NCBI GenBank assembly: GCA_039707655.1
Contig: CM077674.1
Span: 235,887,904-235,951,903, forward strand
Reading direction: 5' to 3'
Source of the DNA: Elymus sibiricus
Taxonomy: Eukaryota > Streptophyta > Magnoliopsida > Poales > Poaceae
DNA length: 64,000 nt
A model generated the notes under the pieces. The model saw only the letters and a list, made by a program, of their open reading frames with translations, had not been told where the DNA came from and ran no database searches. The translations under genes were made by a program, and so were the position numbers. Below, piece after piece: positions 10,301-19,146 of this stretch. Within the stretch, counting starts at the first letter, position 1; each line of letters starts with the position of its first letter.

Positions 10301-13300
10301 CGTGCTATCAATGATGGAAGTTCTCCTCGATTAGGTTTGTTAATGCACTTTCACTGTTCTCTTTTAGGTTAGGTTGATTTGTTGATGTCACAATTGCCTC
10401 TCCATTTGCAGCCACATTGAGCTTCAGCAGTGATTCTCTTAGGAAATTGCTTTTCCACAGGAAAAAAATTGAGCAAGATACAGGTATAAAGCTAGCTTTT
10501 ACCTGCTTTTTGTTCATGTCGTTTCTTAAGCTCTTCTTTAAGACATTATTCATGTCACATTTGACGTGAGGGTTAAATAATAAATATTACGTACTTGTTT
10601 GTGGAATTTTGTAATTGTCTGCTGTGCCACAAATTATTTTGATGATTGATAACATGTGTTTCAGTTTTTGGCAAGTTATTTTGGATCCTGTTTGCACTTT
10701 TCTTTTTCGTTGTAAAAAAACTAAATTGATTTTTTCAAGGCAACACTAAGAAATATACCATCATCAACTCTGCATAGATGAAATGAAATGAATACTTTTC
10801 GATATTTGTAAAGACTAAAAGATTAATCCCAGCTGAGCATTGACTGATTTCAGGGTTGCATTCTTTCAAATTTGAAGTTTTTCTTTATGGTTGCAGAACA
10901 TGCACTAATAATAAGAATAAAATACTGATACAGATTGTTGCATTTGATGATAGGAACATATGTTGCTACATACCACCTGTAGATCCAACGTCAGTTCGTG
11001 CTTGGAGATTCACATATTTTTTATCTTTTCACTGTAGCACATCCACATTTCACACCCTAATAGAAAACCAAGTGTACGTTACTGTCATGTCTAAAACATG
11101 GGCGATACAATCTTGATTCTGTCATCACTTGATGGTTTATTCATTTCAAGTCCTGATATATCGTCAAGTAGCTCGGGGTGGTGTCGTCATCATCTGCCTG
11201 GAAGCAGTAGGGGTGTAAAAATAAAACCACGCTCTTTGATGTTAATACTCCTCGGGCTGTGTTTCTGCAGCCTTGCTTTTGGGCTGTGTTTCTACTTGCT
11301 TTGTTTTGCTATTAGCTGTCACTCTGTGTGGAGGTCTAGACCTGCATGTCTGTGATAATAAGCCAAAGTCAGAAATTCAAGTTCCCTTCAGGATTAACTG
11401 AATATGGACATCCTGTCAAAAAAAAAAAAAACTGAATATGGACGTATTCTAAAAGAAACTGAATATGGGCATTATTTGTCACCATTCTGTTTCGTAACCT
11501 GTATATTTGAATCCATGTATGTAGTTCATTTAGCTATCCCTCTGTATTTTGTAAGAATTTTAGGCAGCTAACTTTGTAATTAATTTCCATTTTCTCAAGG
11601 TGCACGGGTATCTGTTAGTGATGGTACAGTCACTATTGTTGCTAAAACTCAGCCAATTATGGATAAGGCTATTGAGAAGGTATGTATCAATTATTCAATG
11701 GCAGATCGATTAGCGAGATATGACATCACCTTCTTTTATCATTCCTTGCAAGTGTTTGGGAGGAGGAATCTTTACATGAGAAAGTCTAACCTGTTCAGTG
11801 TCTTTGCAGGTTGAGTTTCTTGTGGGTCGTGAAATTGAAGTTGGCAAGACATACAAAGGAATTGTTTCCTCAATAAAGGAGTATGGCGCTTTTGTGGATT
11901 TCAATGGCGGACAGCAAGGTCTTCTTCACATTTCTGAGCTATCACATGAACCGGTATTTCTCTTGAAATTCTGCTTCACATTACTGAGTTGTATGGACCA
12001 GTTTTTATCATGAAATTTCGTAGAAGGTTGATAGGACTGACTATCTTGATTTTTTTACTTTGCCTTGAATAGTTCAGTACCATTCCTTCAGAATATACTC
12101 CCTCCGTTCACAAGTATAAGATGTTCGAACTTTTTTCTGAATCAGATGTATATAGACACGTTTTAGTGTGTTTGTTCACTCATTTCAGTCCGTATGTAGT
12201 CTATATATTGAAATAACCAAAACATCTTACATTTGTGAACGGAGGGTGCATGAATATTTTTGGATATGTGGTACTCAAGTTGAGAAGTGTTTGCCGATAC
12301 CGTTTGTATTCTTTAAGAGGATATTTGGTTCCAGGATTGGGTTGGTCTCTTTGGTTCAAGCCTTTCTTGCTTGGTTTGAGGAACAGATTGGGTTGGTCCA
12401 CCACCAATCCTAGTTTAGACTCCTGCCTTTTTCTTTTTATTAATAGAGATTCCTCTTCGCTCTCTCCTTTCGAATGAAAGTGGTGCTTGCGGTGCCCCTC
12501 CTTTACTGCCTTGACTCACTATAATTATAATAGATAAGGAGCAATGATACTGCGCCATAAAAAAGCATGAACCAGAGTTTTTGTTACCTTTTACACCGCA
12601 TTTATAAGTTCTCCATTGTATTTTAAATACTGGCAAAGCAGCTTTTAATTAGTTCTAACTATTATTTGTTTATTTTGTTTTATTTTCTTTCTTTGTTCAG
12701 GTTTCAAAAGTCTCGGATATTATATCTGTTGGCCAAGCGCTCTCATTGACATGCATTGGACAGGACGTGAGGGGTAATATTAAACTTTCACTCAAAGCAA
12801 ATCTACCCCATCCCCATCGGCCTGAAAAGGAGTTATCAAGTGAGGATGCTACTCTTTTGCCAAGTCAAGACCTTGTTGGTTGGGCCGCCGTGGAGAACAT
12901 GCCCAGCAAGGATGCTGATGTCAAGTCATCCGATAGCAAAGATGAAGATGACACAACTGAGGAGACACCTGCATTTTCTACTCCTGCAGTTATAATTCGC
13001 AGTGCTGCTGACTGTGATGCTCAAGATGTTGCAAATGGTCCTACTAAGAAACGTTCAAAGGCGGCAAGTTCTAAGGTTGCAAAGCCATCCCCTAGAGTAT
13101 CTAAACAAACCAAAGAACAACAGGAGGCTAGGAAAGCTACCCCTAAGAAAGCATCAACTACATCAACTGCCAAGAAAAATAAGAAAGAGAAGGCTGATGA
13201 TTCTGCAAGTAATGGGCTCGATGCCATTCCAGAACAGGAAATAAGCAACACCCTGAAGCATTCGAGTCCCAAAAACTTCCGCTCAGGTTCTATAAAGCTG

Positions 13301-13638
13301 GGCGATGTAGTTACTGCAAAGGTCTACCAAATACGGGCCTATGGATTAGTACTTGAGCTGAGTGATGGAGTTCGTGGAATGCACAAGTTTGTGGTAATTT
13401 CCTACCCAGCTCTCTGATGTTCTGTTTTGGTTAATGCTGCCACACGCAGTATTTCGTACATTGTTCAATTTTTTGAACCCGTTGTGGTAATGTCATCTTT
13501 TGGTTTTTGGTACTGAAATTCGGGTGAATGTTTTTGCAGGAAAATAGCCAGAACAACTTTGAGGTTGGAGAGGAAGTGCTTGTGAAATGCGCAACTTTCA
13601 GTGCGAAGGGTGTCCCAGTCTTCTCATTGCTTGATTAG
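4387..13638 (+). CDS. PNP2: Polyribonucleotide nucleotidyltransferase 2, mitochondrial (PNPase)
   Basis: Sixteen coding exons: 4387-4710, 5454-5609, 5684-5854, 6110-6235, 6306-6467, 7187-7306, 8443-8580, 8727-8889, 9240-9365, 9846-9976, 10115-10334, 10412-10483, 11600-11679, 11810-11953, 12701-13393 and 13540-13638. They join in frame with GT-AG introns to 2925 nt (974 aa), close to the roughly 990 aa of the Arabidopsis mitochondrial enzyme. The protein degrades and processes mitochondrial RNA 3' to 5' by phosphorolysis. An Arg/Ala-rich N-terminus suits a mitochondrial presequence. Two RNase PH cores follow; the second keeps the catalytic [10 protein letters not shown] stretch (Asp, Asp, Lys). 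Then come a KH-like region, an S1 domain ([15 protein letters not shown]), a Lys-rich linker (about 780-920) and a final short S1-like domain ([14 protein letters not shown]). The KH region seems to lack the GxxG loop. The chosen ATG has good context (ccaccATGTC). Confidence 0.94.
6597..6830. mobile_element. Tourist-like (PIF/Harbinger) MITE in PNP2 intron 5
   Basis: This 234-bp element starts GGGTGCATTTGGATC and ends with the inverted match (AAACTAAACATACCC). It is flanked by a 3-bp TAA duplication at 6594-6596 and 6831-6833. Terminal GGGTG(C/T)..TTTGG and a TAA/TTA duplication are diagnostic of Tourist MITEs. Confidence 0.88.
7423..7672 (+). mobile_element. Small non-autonomous Helitron in PNP2 intron 6
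   Basis: A 250-bp segment begins TCTATACAAAATACCAA and ends ACATTTACTAG. It sits between a host A (7422) and T (7673), so it has the TC...CTAG structure and A|T insertion site of Helitrons, with no target duplication. Near the 3' end is GCGCATTGCACG, the type of sequence found in cereal Helitron 3' ends. An internal motif (GCGTGCAATTAAT and variants) occurs three times. Confidence 0.75.
8005..8160. repeat. Foldback element built of ACTCG/CGACTAGTCG palindromes in PNP2 intron 6
   Basis: About 155 bp are bounded by TTTTTGAGTCG and its inverted partner CGTGACTCGAAAAC. The interior holds repeated GACTCG, CGACTAGTCG and ATGAGTCG palindromes on both strands, so a strong hairpin is possible. It could be an unclassified MITE; no duplication was established. 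Confidence 0.6.
11410..11428 (+). mobile_element. Ultra-short poly(A) insertion in PNP2 intron 12
   Basis: ATCCTGTC plus a run of A is flanked by AACTGAATATGGAC at 11396-11409 and 11429-11442. A third near copy of the repeat at about 11456 has no poly(A), so a tandem repeat is an alternative explanation. Confidence 0.45.
12098..12247. mobile_element. Stowaway (Mariner) MITE in PNP2 intron 14
   Basis: The element begins CTCCCTCCGTTCACAAGTA and ends with the inverted form GTGAACGGAGGG, about 150 bp apart. A TA lies to its left, while the right TA is mutated to CA. This is a typical cereal Stowaway. Confidence 0.88.
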
Positions 13639-14012
13639 TAAAATTTTGATGGGGCTAATTTGCTCTCCTCAAGAGCTCTACAGAGACGCACTTGTAAATG
13701 TGTAGTAGTTAATCCACTGACTTAATAAACATGGGAAGCAGCCTCAAATTTCGTCCGAATGCTTCACAAGTTTGTGCTTTTGCAGCCGTCGTGAGCATTT
13801 TGCTCCTGCATTTTTACCCTTCTAGCATGCAACCATGCATAGGAGGGAGGGAAAAGTTGACCATGTGACTCAGCTGAAACATACGGACAATATGCAGCTT
13901 GTCCCAACTTTTGTATATTGTTAATTTTTTATGGCCACAATGTTGCTCATTTATTGTTTTAAATAATTGTTAAGTCAAATTGTGACATATCAGGTATAGA
14001 CTTAATTAGGTA

Positions 14013-14070
14013 CTCCCTCTGTAAACTAATATAAGATCATTTAGATCACTATATTAGTTTACACAGGGAG
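14013..14070. mobile_element. Minimal 58-bp Stowaway MITE
   Basis: CTCCCTCTGTAAACTAATAT and its inverted copy ending ACACAGGGAG are almost adjacent. They are flanked by TA on both sides (14011-14012 and 14071-14072). The whole element is little more than two inverted repeats and lies just downstream of PNP2. Confidence 0.88.
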
Positions 14071-14539
14071 TAACATATCCTTCAAATTGTGACAATCGAG
14101 TTAGAATGTTCACGCATGACTTTTTTCTTTCTTTTGGACAGAAACTTGCACGCTGAACAGAAAAACAGCACTGAATGCATGATTTTTACTGTTGCATTAT
14201 ATCCATGCCATTTGTACGCAGCACAAAAAGGTACCGAAACATTATAGCTCACTATCTTTTTTTAAACACAGCACATACATACAAATACACTCACTCCTAT
14301 AAACGCACATGCACACACACTGCCCTTACGAGCAAGCTATTTCTAGCCAAGCACATGTGACATCGATCGATCAGGAGGATTAATAGTACCAACTCGAAAA
14401 AATAATATTAGTACTCCTCCTAACTGAGGAGTGAGATCAAACGCCACGACAGTCCACACAAGATAAGCTGTTGTTGTGTTGACCGAGAGAGCAACAGTGG
14501 TATTTGATTAATTAATAGCACTGGTAATTAGCTAAAGAG

Positions 14540-14570
14540 AGTTTTCACGCAAAAAAAAAAAACAAAAAAA
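14540..14570 (+). mobile_element. Short A-rich insertion directly after the GDSL stop codon
   Basis: AGTTTTCACGC plus A12, C, A7 is flanked by CTAAAGAG at 14532-14539 and 14571-14578. The right copy contains the stop codon of the GDSL gene read on the minus strand. The tail TTTTCACGC-A(n) resembles the insert tails at 41528 and 50509. Confidence 0.5.
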
Positions 14571-14948
14571 CTAAAGAGGACCCTCCTGGTCCATGGCGAG
14601 TATGGTGCTGAGGTTCATAGGGTGCATGTAGTCGGTGGACCCATGCATGAACTGGGCGACGATGATGCGGTTGGCCCGCTCCGTGGGGTGGAAGGCGTCC
14701 CAGAACGCGAACACCTCCCGGTTGGCGCACACGTTGGACGCCGCCGTGCACAGCCCGATCCCGTTGTACGGCCCCTGCCCACAGCACGCCACCTTCACGT
14801 TCGTGAACCCTGCACCCACGCAACCACAAGCACCAATTAGTAACAACGATCACACGGCAGCGTTCGATCGTCGCTCCGGCCGGCGGCAAGCACGGACGCA
14901 CCGTAGTTCTGCGGGTTGGCGAGGTAGTCGAAGTTGGCGCGGTAGGTG

Positions 14949-15126
14949 CAGGGGCGAATCTACTGGGGGGCTTTAACAGGCTCAAGCCCCCCCTCCAGCA
15001 CTGGAAAAATTATTATTACTACTAGTTTTAAGGCCCAACCCAGCCATTTGCCAACGCAGCCCATGACAAGTTTACATGACCTAGGCAGCCCAGCCCCCCC
15101 TCCATATTTTTTTAGATTCGCCACTG
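14949..15126. mobile_element. hAT MITE inserted in GDSL coding exon 4
   Basis: This 178-bp element has ends CAGGGGCGAATCTA and (inverted) CAGTGGCGAATCTA. It is flanked by a perfect 8-bp duplication GGTAGGTG at 14941-14948 and 15127-15134. Element plus duplication is 186 bp, a multiple of three, so it does not shift the frame. It does contribute a stop codon 14 bp from one end. Confidence 0.95.
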
Positions 15127-15527
15127 GGTAGGTGTTGGCGGAGACGAAGACGTCGGCGCCGACGTCGCGGTTGAGGCCGCGCACCATGTCCACCAGCTGC
15201 GGGTTGAAGAGGTCCACGGCGCGGTTCAGCTCCGCCGCGCACTCGCCGTTGCTGCTGTGTTGTGCCAGCTCCGCCGGCACGCACCCCAGCGCCGCGCCCC
15301 CAGCTCGTACAGCCTCTGCACGCACGGTGTCAAGTAAGTGTCGCGGTGTCAGTTCGTCCATCGGCGCGTGTGTCACTCTTGGTATGGAAGGCCAGTGAAG
15401 TGAATTCGAGAAGCTGCTGCCACTGCACAGCACATGCATCGTACGCGCTGCACCGCGCCGGGAGTGAATGCTGCAACTACCGTCGGTCGCCATGTGTATA
15501 CGGCTGTCTTTACCCTGCGTACGTTAC

Positions 15528-15580
15528 TCTTTTTTTTTTTGAACACAGTACAGACGCAAGCGCTCATACATACGCACATA
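15528..15580 (-). mobile_element. Short 5'-truncated retroposon in GDSL intron 3
   Basis: About 53 nt start with a long T run and continue GAACACAGTACAGACGC. They are flanked by CGTACGTTAC at 15518-15527 and 15581-15590. Read on the minus strand this is a CTGTGTTC-A(n) tail. A longer piece with similar text (TAAACACAGCACATACA) occurs at about 14255-14325. Confidence 0.7.
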
Positions 15581-17483
15581 CGTACGTTACCCTTTGCTGG
15601 CTCCATTTATACTTGTCTTTACAGCTTGGGGCAAAAGGCGTGTATGTGGGCGTACACGAGAGACGTTTCATGCCGCAGGTGGGGGCTCACCAGTTGATTT
15701 GACTGGTTGGTCATGAACTGCTGCTGGCTTGCTGGTCTATGTTTTTTCATGTGCTCAAACTTAACTCACGAACAGTACTCGCTAGAACTGTTAGTGGCAA
15801 TCTGGCATCCATTTATGTAGAGTTCTTCCTTGTTGCTTTATTTCGGTCATAACTCTATCGCAGCGTGCACAAAATCGGCCATGTTAGGTCGCAGCTAGAG
15901 CAACATTTTTTTATTGCAATGTGCACAAATCAAAATTACTACCAAATCTGTCGGTCTGTCACTCTCTCCTCCAGATGTGTCATGACAGTTCACATTACTT
16001 GCCGGTTTTTATCCCATCTGTCTTGCTGCTAGATACACTACTACCGATGGCCATGTCAGTTTGCAGTTAAGCAACACACTCACTTAAACGTATTTTCTAA
16101 TTCTTAATTATAGTATTTAGTGTATTGTGCACAGATATGAAAGAACCTTCAACAAGAGACTGACATCACGGGACTTACCGCAAGGATTTTCCTGTACTCG
16201 GAGACGATGAAGCGGACGTAGTCCGGGAGCGCATACTGGCGAGACCGCATGGACATGGGCACCAGGTAGTAGTTGTTGACGAAGTCGTTGCCTCCCAGCG
16301 TGATGAGCACGAGCGCCCCGCTGACGAGCCTCGTCGCCTGCTCCTCGCCGGCGAAGGCCCTCAGCTTGCGCTGGTACTCCTCGAAGTAACGCAGTTGATC
16401 CCCAATCCTAATTATGTTCACCTGCTCGACCCATCATGTATGCATCATACATAAACCGTCAGGGGAACGGAAAGCGCTGAGCATCATTATTTATATATAT
16501 CTCTCGTAGTAGTACGTACAAACTGCACTCCCGTGTCGTTGAGGATCCCGACGCCGGCCGACGCGAAGTTGGCGCCGACCAGCAGCTTCGCCCCTCGGAG
16601 CTCCGGGCTCAGGTACGGCAGCGCAGGCTCCGCCCCGAGGTGCTCACCTGAAGCAATCAAATGACAGCATTTACGTACGAGAACAACATTTCGCTCTCTG
16701 TGATGAACTAAGATGCATGACGAAAGGAGGCATGGAGCGTATTGTAGTATTACTGATGATGTCGGGGATGTTGAGCCCGTTGGAGAAGCGGCCCGTGGCG
16801 CGGTGCGACGGGAAGTCGATGCCGTAGGGCGGCGCGTCGGCGCGCGCCGTGGTGAGGAGGTAGTTGTTGTTGCCGTTGTCGACGAGGGAGTCGCCGAAGA
16901 CGAAGAAGGCCCGCGGCGCCGCTGAGGCCGCCGGGGCACGCGCCGCCGCCACGACGAGAACTACAGAGACGAGGAGAGGAACGAGAGCGGCGCCCATCTG
17001 CTCGCGACGTAGGCTTGAGGCTTCGAGAGAATAGAGAAGGTGGCGATCGAGCGCGCGCTTTATACAGGCCGTCCGGGCAGCTTGATCGGGAGACGTACGC
17101 TCGATCGACTTGGATCATGTGCCCAAGCAGCGTGTGACTGCGGCACAGGTTGCAGAAGCCTTTTGTGCTCGCGAAAGGAGGGGGTTTGCACGGCCGGTAC
17201 GTGCCGGTATTTAGCGTTCGTACGGAGGGAAATATGCGTGCTTTGCTTCACGGCTGTCTCGTTTGCTGGTTGGAGGGAAGACAATTTCAGTTATGATGAG
17301 TAGGAGTAAAGATTTGAAGTTGCAAACTGGAATTACTAGAAGTGCGATTGGTGTTGGAATTACATGTTTAGTTTGGCATCACGACAGTTGGTTAATTCAG
17401 TTGAAACTGCCGTGGATTTTTTTTTTTTTACCTACTCACTGACACATGCTTCTTGGTAAATTCAGTATGTTGCTACAGTACTA

Positions 17484-17745
17484 CTCCCTCATTCCCAAAA
17501 TATAAGACGCGATTCACTTTTTCTGGTCTTTGTTGCACGACTTTGCACTAGGATTTCCACTTATTGTATGTCTATGTCTATACAATTAATACAAAGACTT
17601 ATAAAATAAAATTGTTTTGCAAGACAAATACGACGATGTCATTTATACATGTTCAATCCATGTACCGTGGTATATATTAATGGTCAAAGTTGTTCATCAA
17701 CGATCTGCACAGTCATGGGCGCCTTATATTTTGGGAAGGAGAGAG
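17484..17745. mobile_element. Stowaway-like MITE (complete copy)
   Basis: The 262-bp element has inverted ends CTCCCTCATTCCCAAAATAT and CTTATATTTTGGGAAGGAG. TA lies on both sides (17482-17483 and 17746-17747). Its interior is repeated in the damaged second copy from about 17920. That gives an uninterrupted reference for the Helitron inserted there. Confidence 0.85.
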
Positions 17746-17769
17746 TAGTACAAATGACCCCTAGACCTC

Positions 17770-17905
17770 CTTTAGTTCATAGGATAGGAATATCTCGTGA
17801 ATAGAAAAATCGCAGGAAGTGAGATGACATGTATCTCAAATTCTATAGAGAAAGAGCTATCATTTGATTCATAGGATATGATTTGTTTTCATTCGGTCTA
17901 GGCTA
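17770..17905. mobile_element. Truncated Harbinger-like MITE
   Basis: ACCTCCTTTAGTTCATAGG followed by ATAGGAATATC and a GAGATGACATGTATCTCAA stretch matches the right arm, in reverse, of the complete element at 50628-50918. The other end is missing. Confidence 0.6.
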
Positions 17906-17919
17906 ATATTTTCTTTCAA

Positions 17920-18590
17920 TTTTTCTGGTCTTTGTTGCACAACTTTGACTATGATTTCACTTATTGTATGTCTATGTCTATACAACTAGACAATGCCCCG
18001 CGCGTTGCTACGGGAAACATGATAAACAGATGCATAATAGGTGCTAAAAACTAAAAATATGACATAAACAAATTTAGGATTGCTCTTGGTTTATATTTGA
18101 AAAACAATAAATCATATGAAGCATTTGACAAAATGATGTATAAAAATATAAACTATTGAATTGAAGTAAATGGGGTGCCATTTTAAACAAAAAATGTGTA
18201 ACACGATCTACATATATTTGCTCTAAGCGTCCAATGTATATACCATTTATGCCCACACAAAATTAGTGAAACAATGGGTAGATTAGTGCAAAAATTTAAC
18301 TTATGATCACATTCATGACTTGATGGTGTGGCATGGTAACATGAAGGGGGAAAATAAGTACTTATGACCACATGCATGACTTGATGATGTGACATGGTTG
18401 CATGAGGAGGAAAAATAGGTAGTGGTTGCAACTATTTAAGAATAGAAGATTAGTATAAAGACTTGTGAAATAAAATTGTTTTGCAAGACAAATATAGCGA
18501 TGTCATTTATGCATGTGTTAATCCATGTACTCTGGAATATATTAACGGTCAAAGTCATGCATCAATGACCATGCAAAGTCAAGAGCCCGT
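17920..18590. mobile_element. Second copy of the 17484 MITE, split by a Helitron
   Basis: TTTTTCTGGTCTTTGTTGCA and the following 60 bp repeat the 17520-17600 segment. After the Helitron the match resumes at 18450 and continues to about 18590 (GTCAAAGTCATGCATCAATG). The first and last terminal inverted repeats are not intact. Confidence 0.75.
17986..18449 (-). mobile_element. Small Helitron (464 bp), boundaries proven by an empty site
   Basis: On the minus strand it begins TCTTCTATTCTTAAATAG and ends with CTAG after the GC-rich sequence CCCGTAGCAACGCGCGGGGC. It lies between A and T. The paralogous MITE copy at 17484-17745 reads straight through the junction (ACAATTAATACAAAGAC). That shows insertion at A|T without duplication, which is the Helitron hallmark. 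Confidence 0.9.
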
Positions 18591-18667
18591 GCGTCTACAG
18601 GCCCAATAGAAATAACGGGTGTTGCAAGCCCAATAGAAAATAACTTGCGACCACGAAAGGAAATAAC

Positions 18668-19091
18668 GGGGGAGACTTGTATGAGTTCTCACATTTAGGT
18701 GAGACCATGAGATCAACCCTAAAAAATCATATTTAGACATTCTGAAAAAAATATGAAATTATTTTATAACATTCATGTGGGGTATGTCTACAGCTCTACA
18801 AAAAATCAGCTCAAAACTCGATGTACATTTAGAGATTCAAAAAAGACAAATTCGAATGTGAATAGTAACAACTTTGGGCGAATAGTACTTTGACACTATT
18901 CACTTTAGATTTTGTCTTTTTTTCTATTAATGTAAGTTGAATTAGGAGCTGAAACTTTTTGAGGTTGTACATCAAATATTGATGTGTGTCTATAAAAAAT
19001 TTGAAAACGTCTGAACATGTGATTTTTTTTCTTCAAAAAAGTTGATCTCATAGATCTCACCTAATGTGAGATCTCACACAAGTCTCTCCCA
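18668..19091. mobile_element. Mutator-type MITE with long inverted repeats and 9-bp TSD
   Basis: The 424-bp AT-rich element has inverted repeats of about 50 bp. The left end is GGGGGAGACTTGTATGAG and the inverted right end TGGGAGAGACTTGTGTGAG. A perfect 9-bp duplication GGAAATAAC lies at 18659-18667 and 19092-19100. The 9-bp duplication with long inverted repeats is diagnostic of Mutator-like elements. No transposase is present. Confidence 0.92.
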
Positions 19092-19146
19092 GGAAATAAC
19101 GTGCAACGACATACGGGTAGAAACATTTGCCCTTTATTTATTTATA

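Larger units (their letters stand above)
14571..16997 (-). pseudogene. GDSL esterase/lipase, pseudogene with deletion and MITE insertion
   Basis: Five exons on the minus strand: 16997-16754, 16647-16520, about 16423-16180, 15314-14902 and 14809-14571. The family consists of secreted SGNH hydrolases acting on ester substrates. Visible features are an Ala-rich signal peptide, block [13 protein letters not shown] with the nucleophilic Ser, the block [13 protein letters not shown] segment, and block V with catalytic Asp and His (DAFHPTE). Exon junction phases agree. Two lesions break it. At about 15292 roughly 25 nt are missing, where the family has a VLVTGTGP-like stretch between RLYELGAR and LGCVPAEL; this shifts the frame. 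In the same exon a 178-bp hAT MITE (14949-15126) adds an in-frame stop at 14960-14962. A TATAAA lies near 17060, upstream of the start. Confidence 0.88.
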
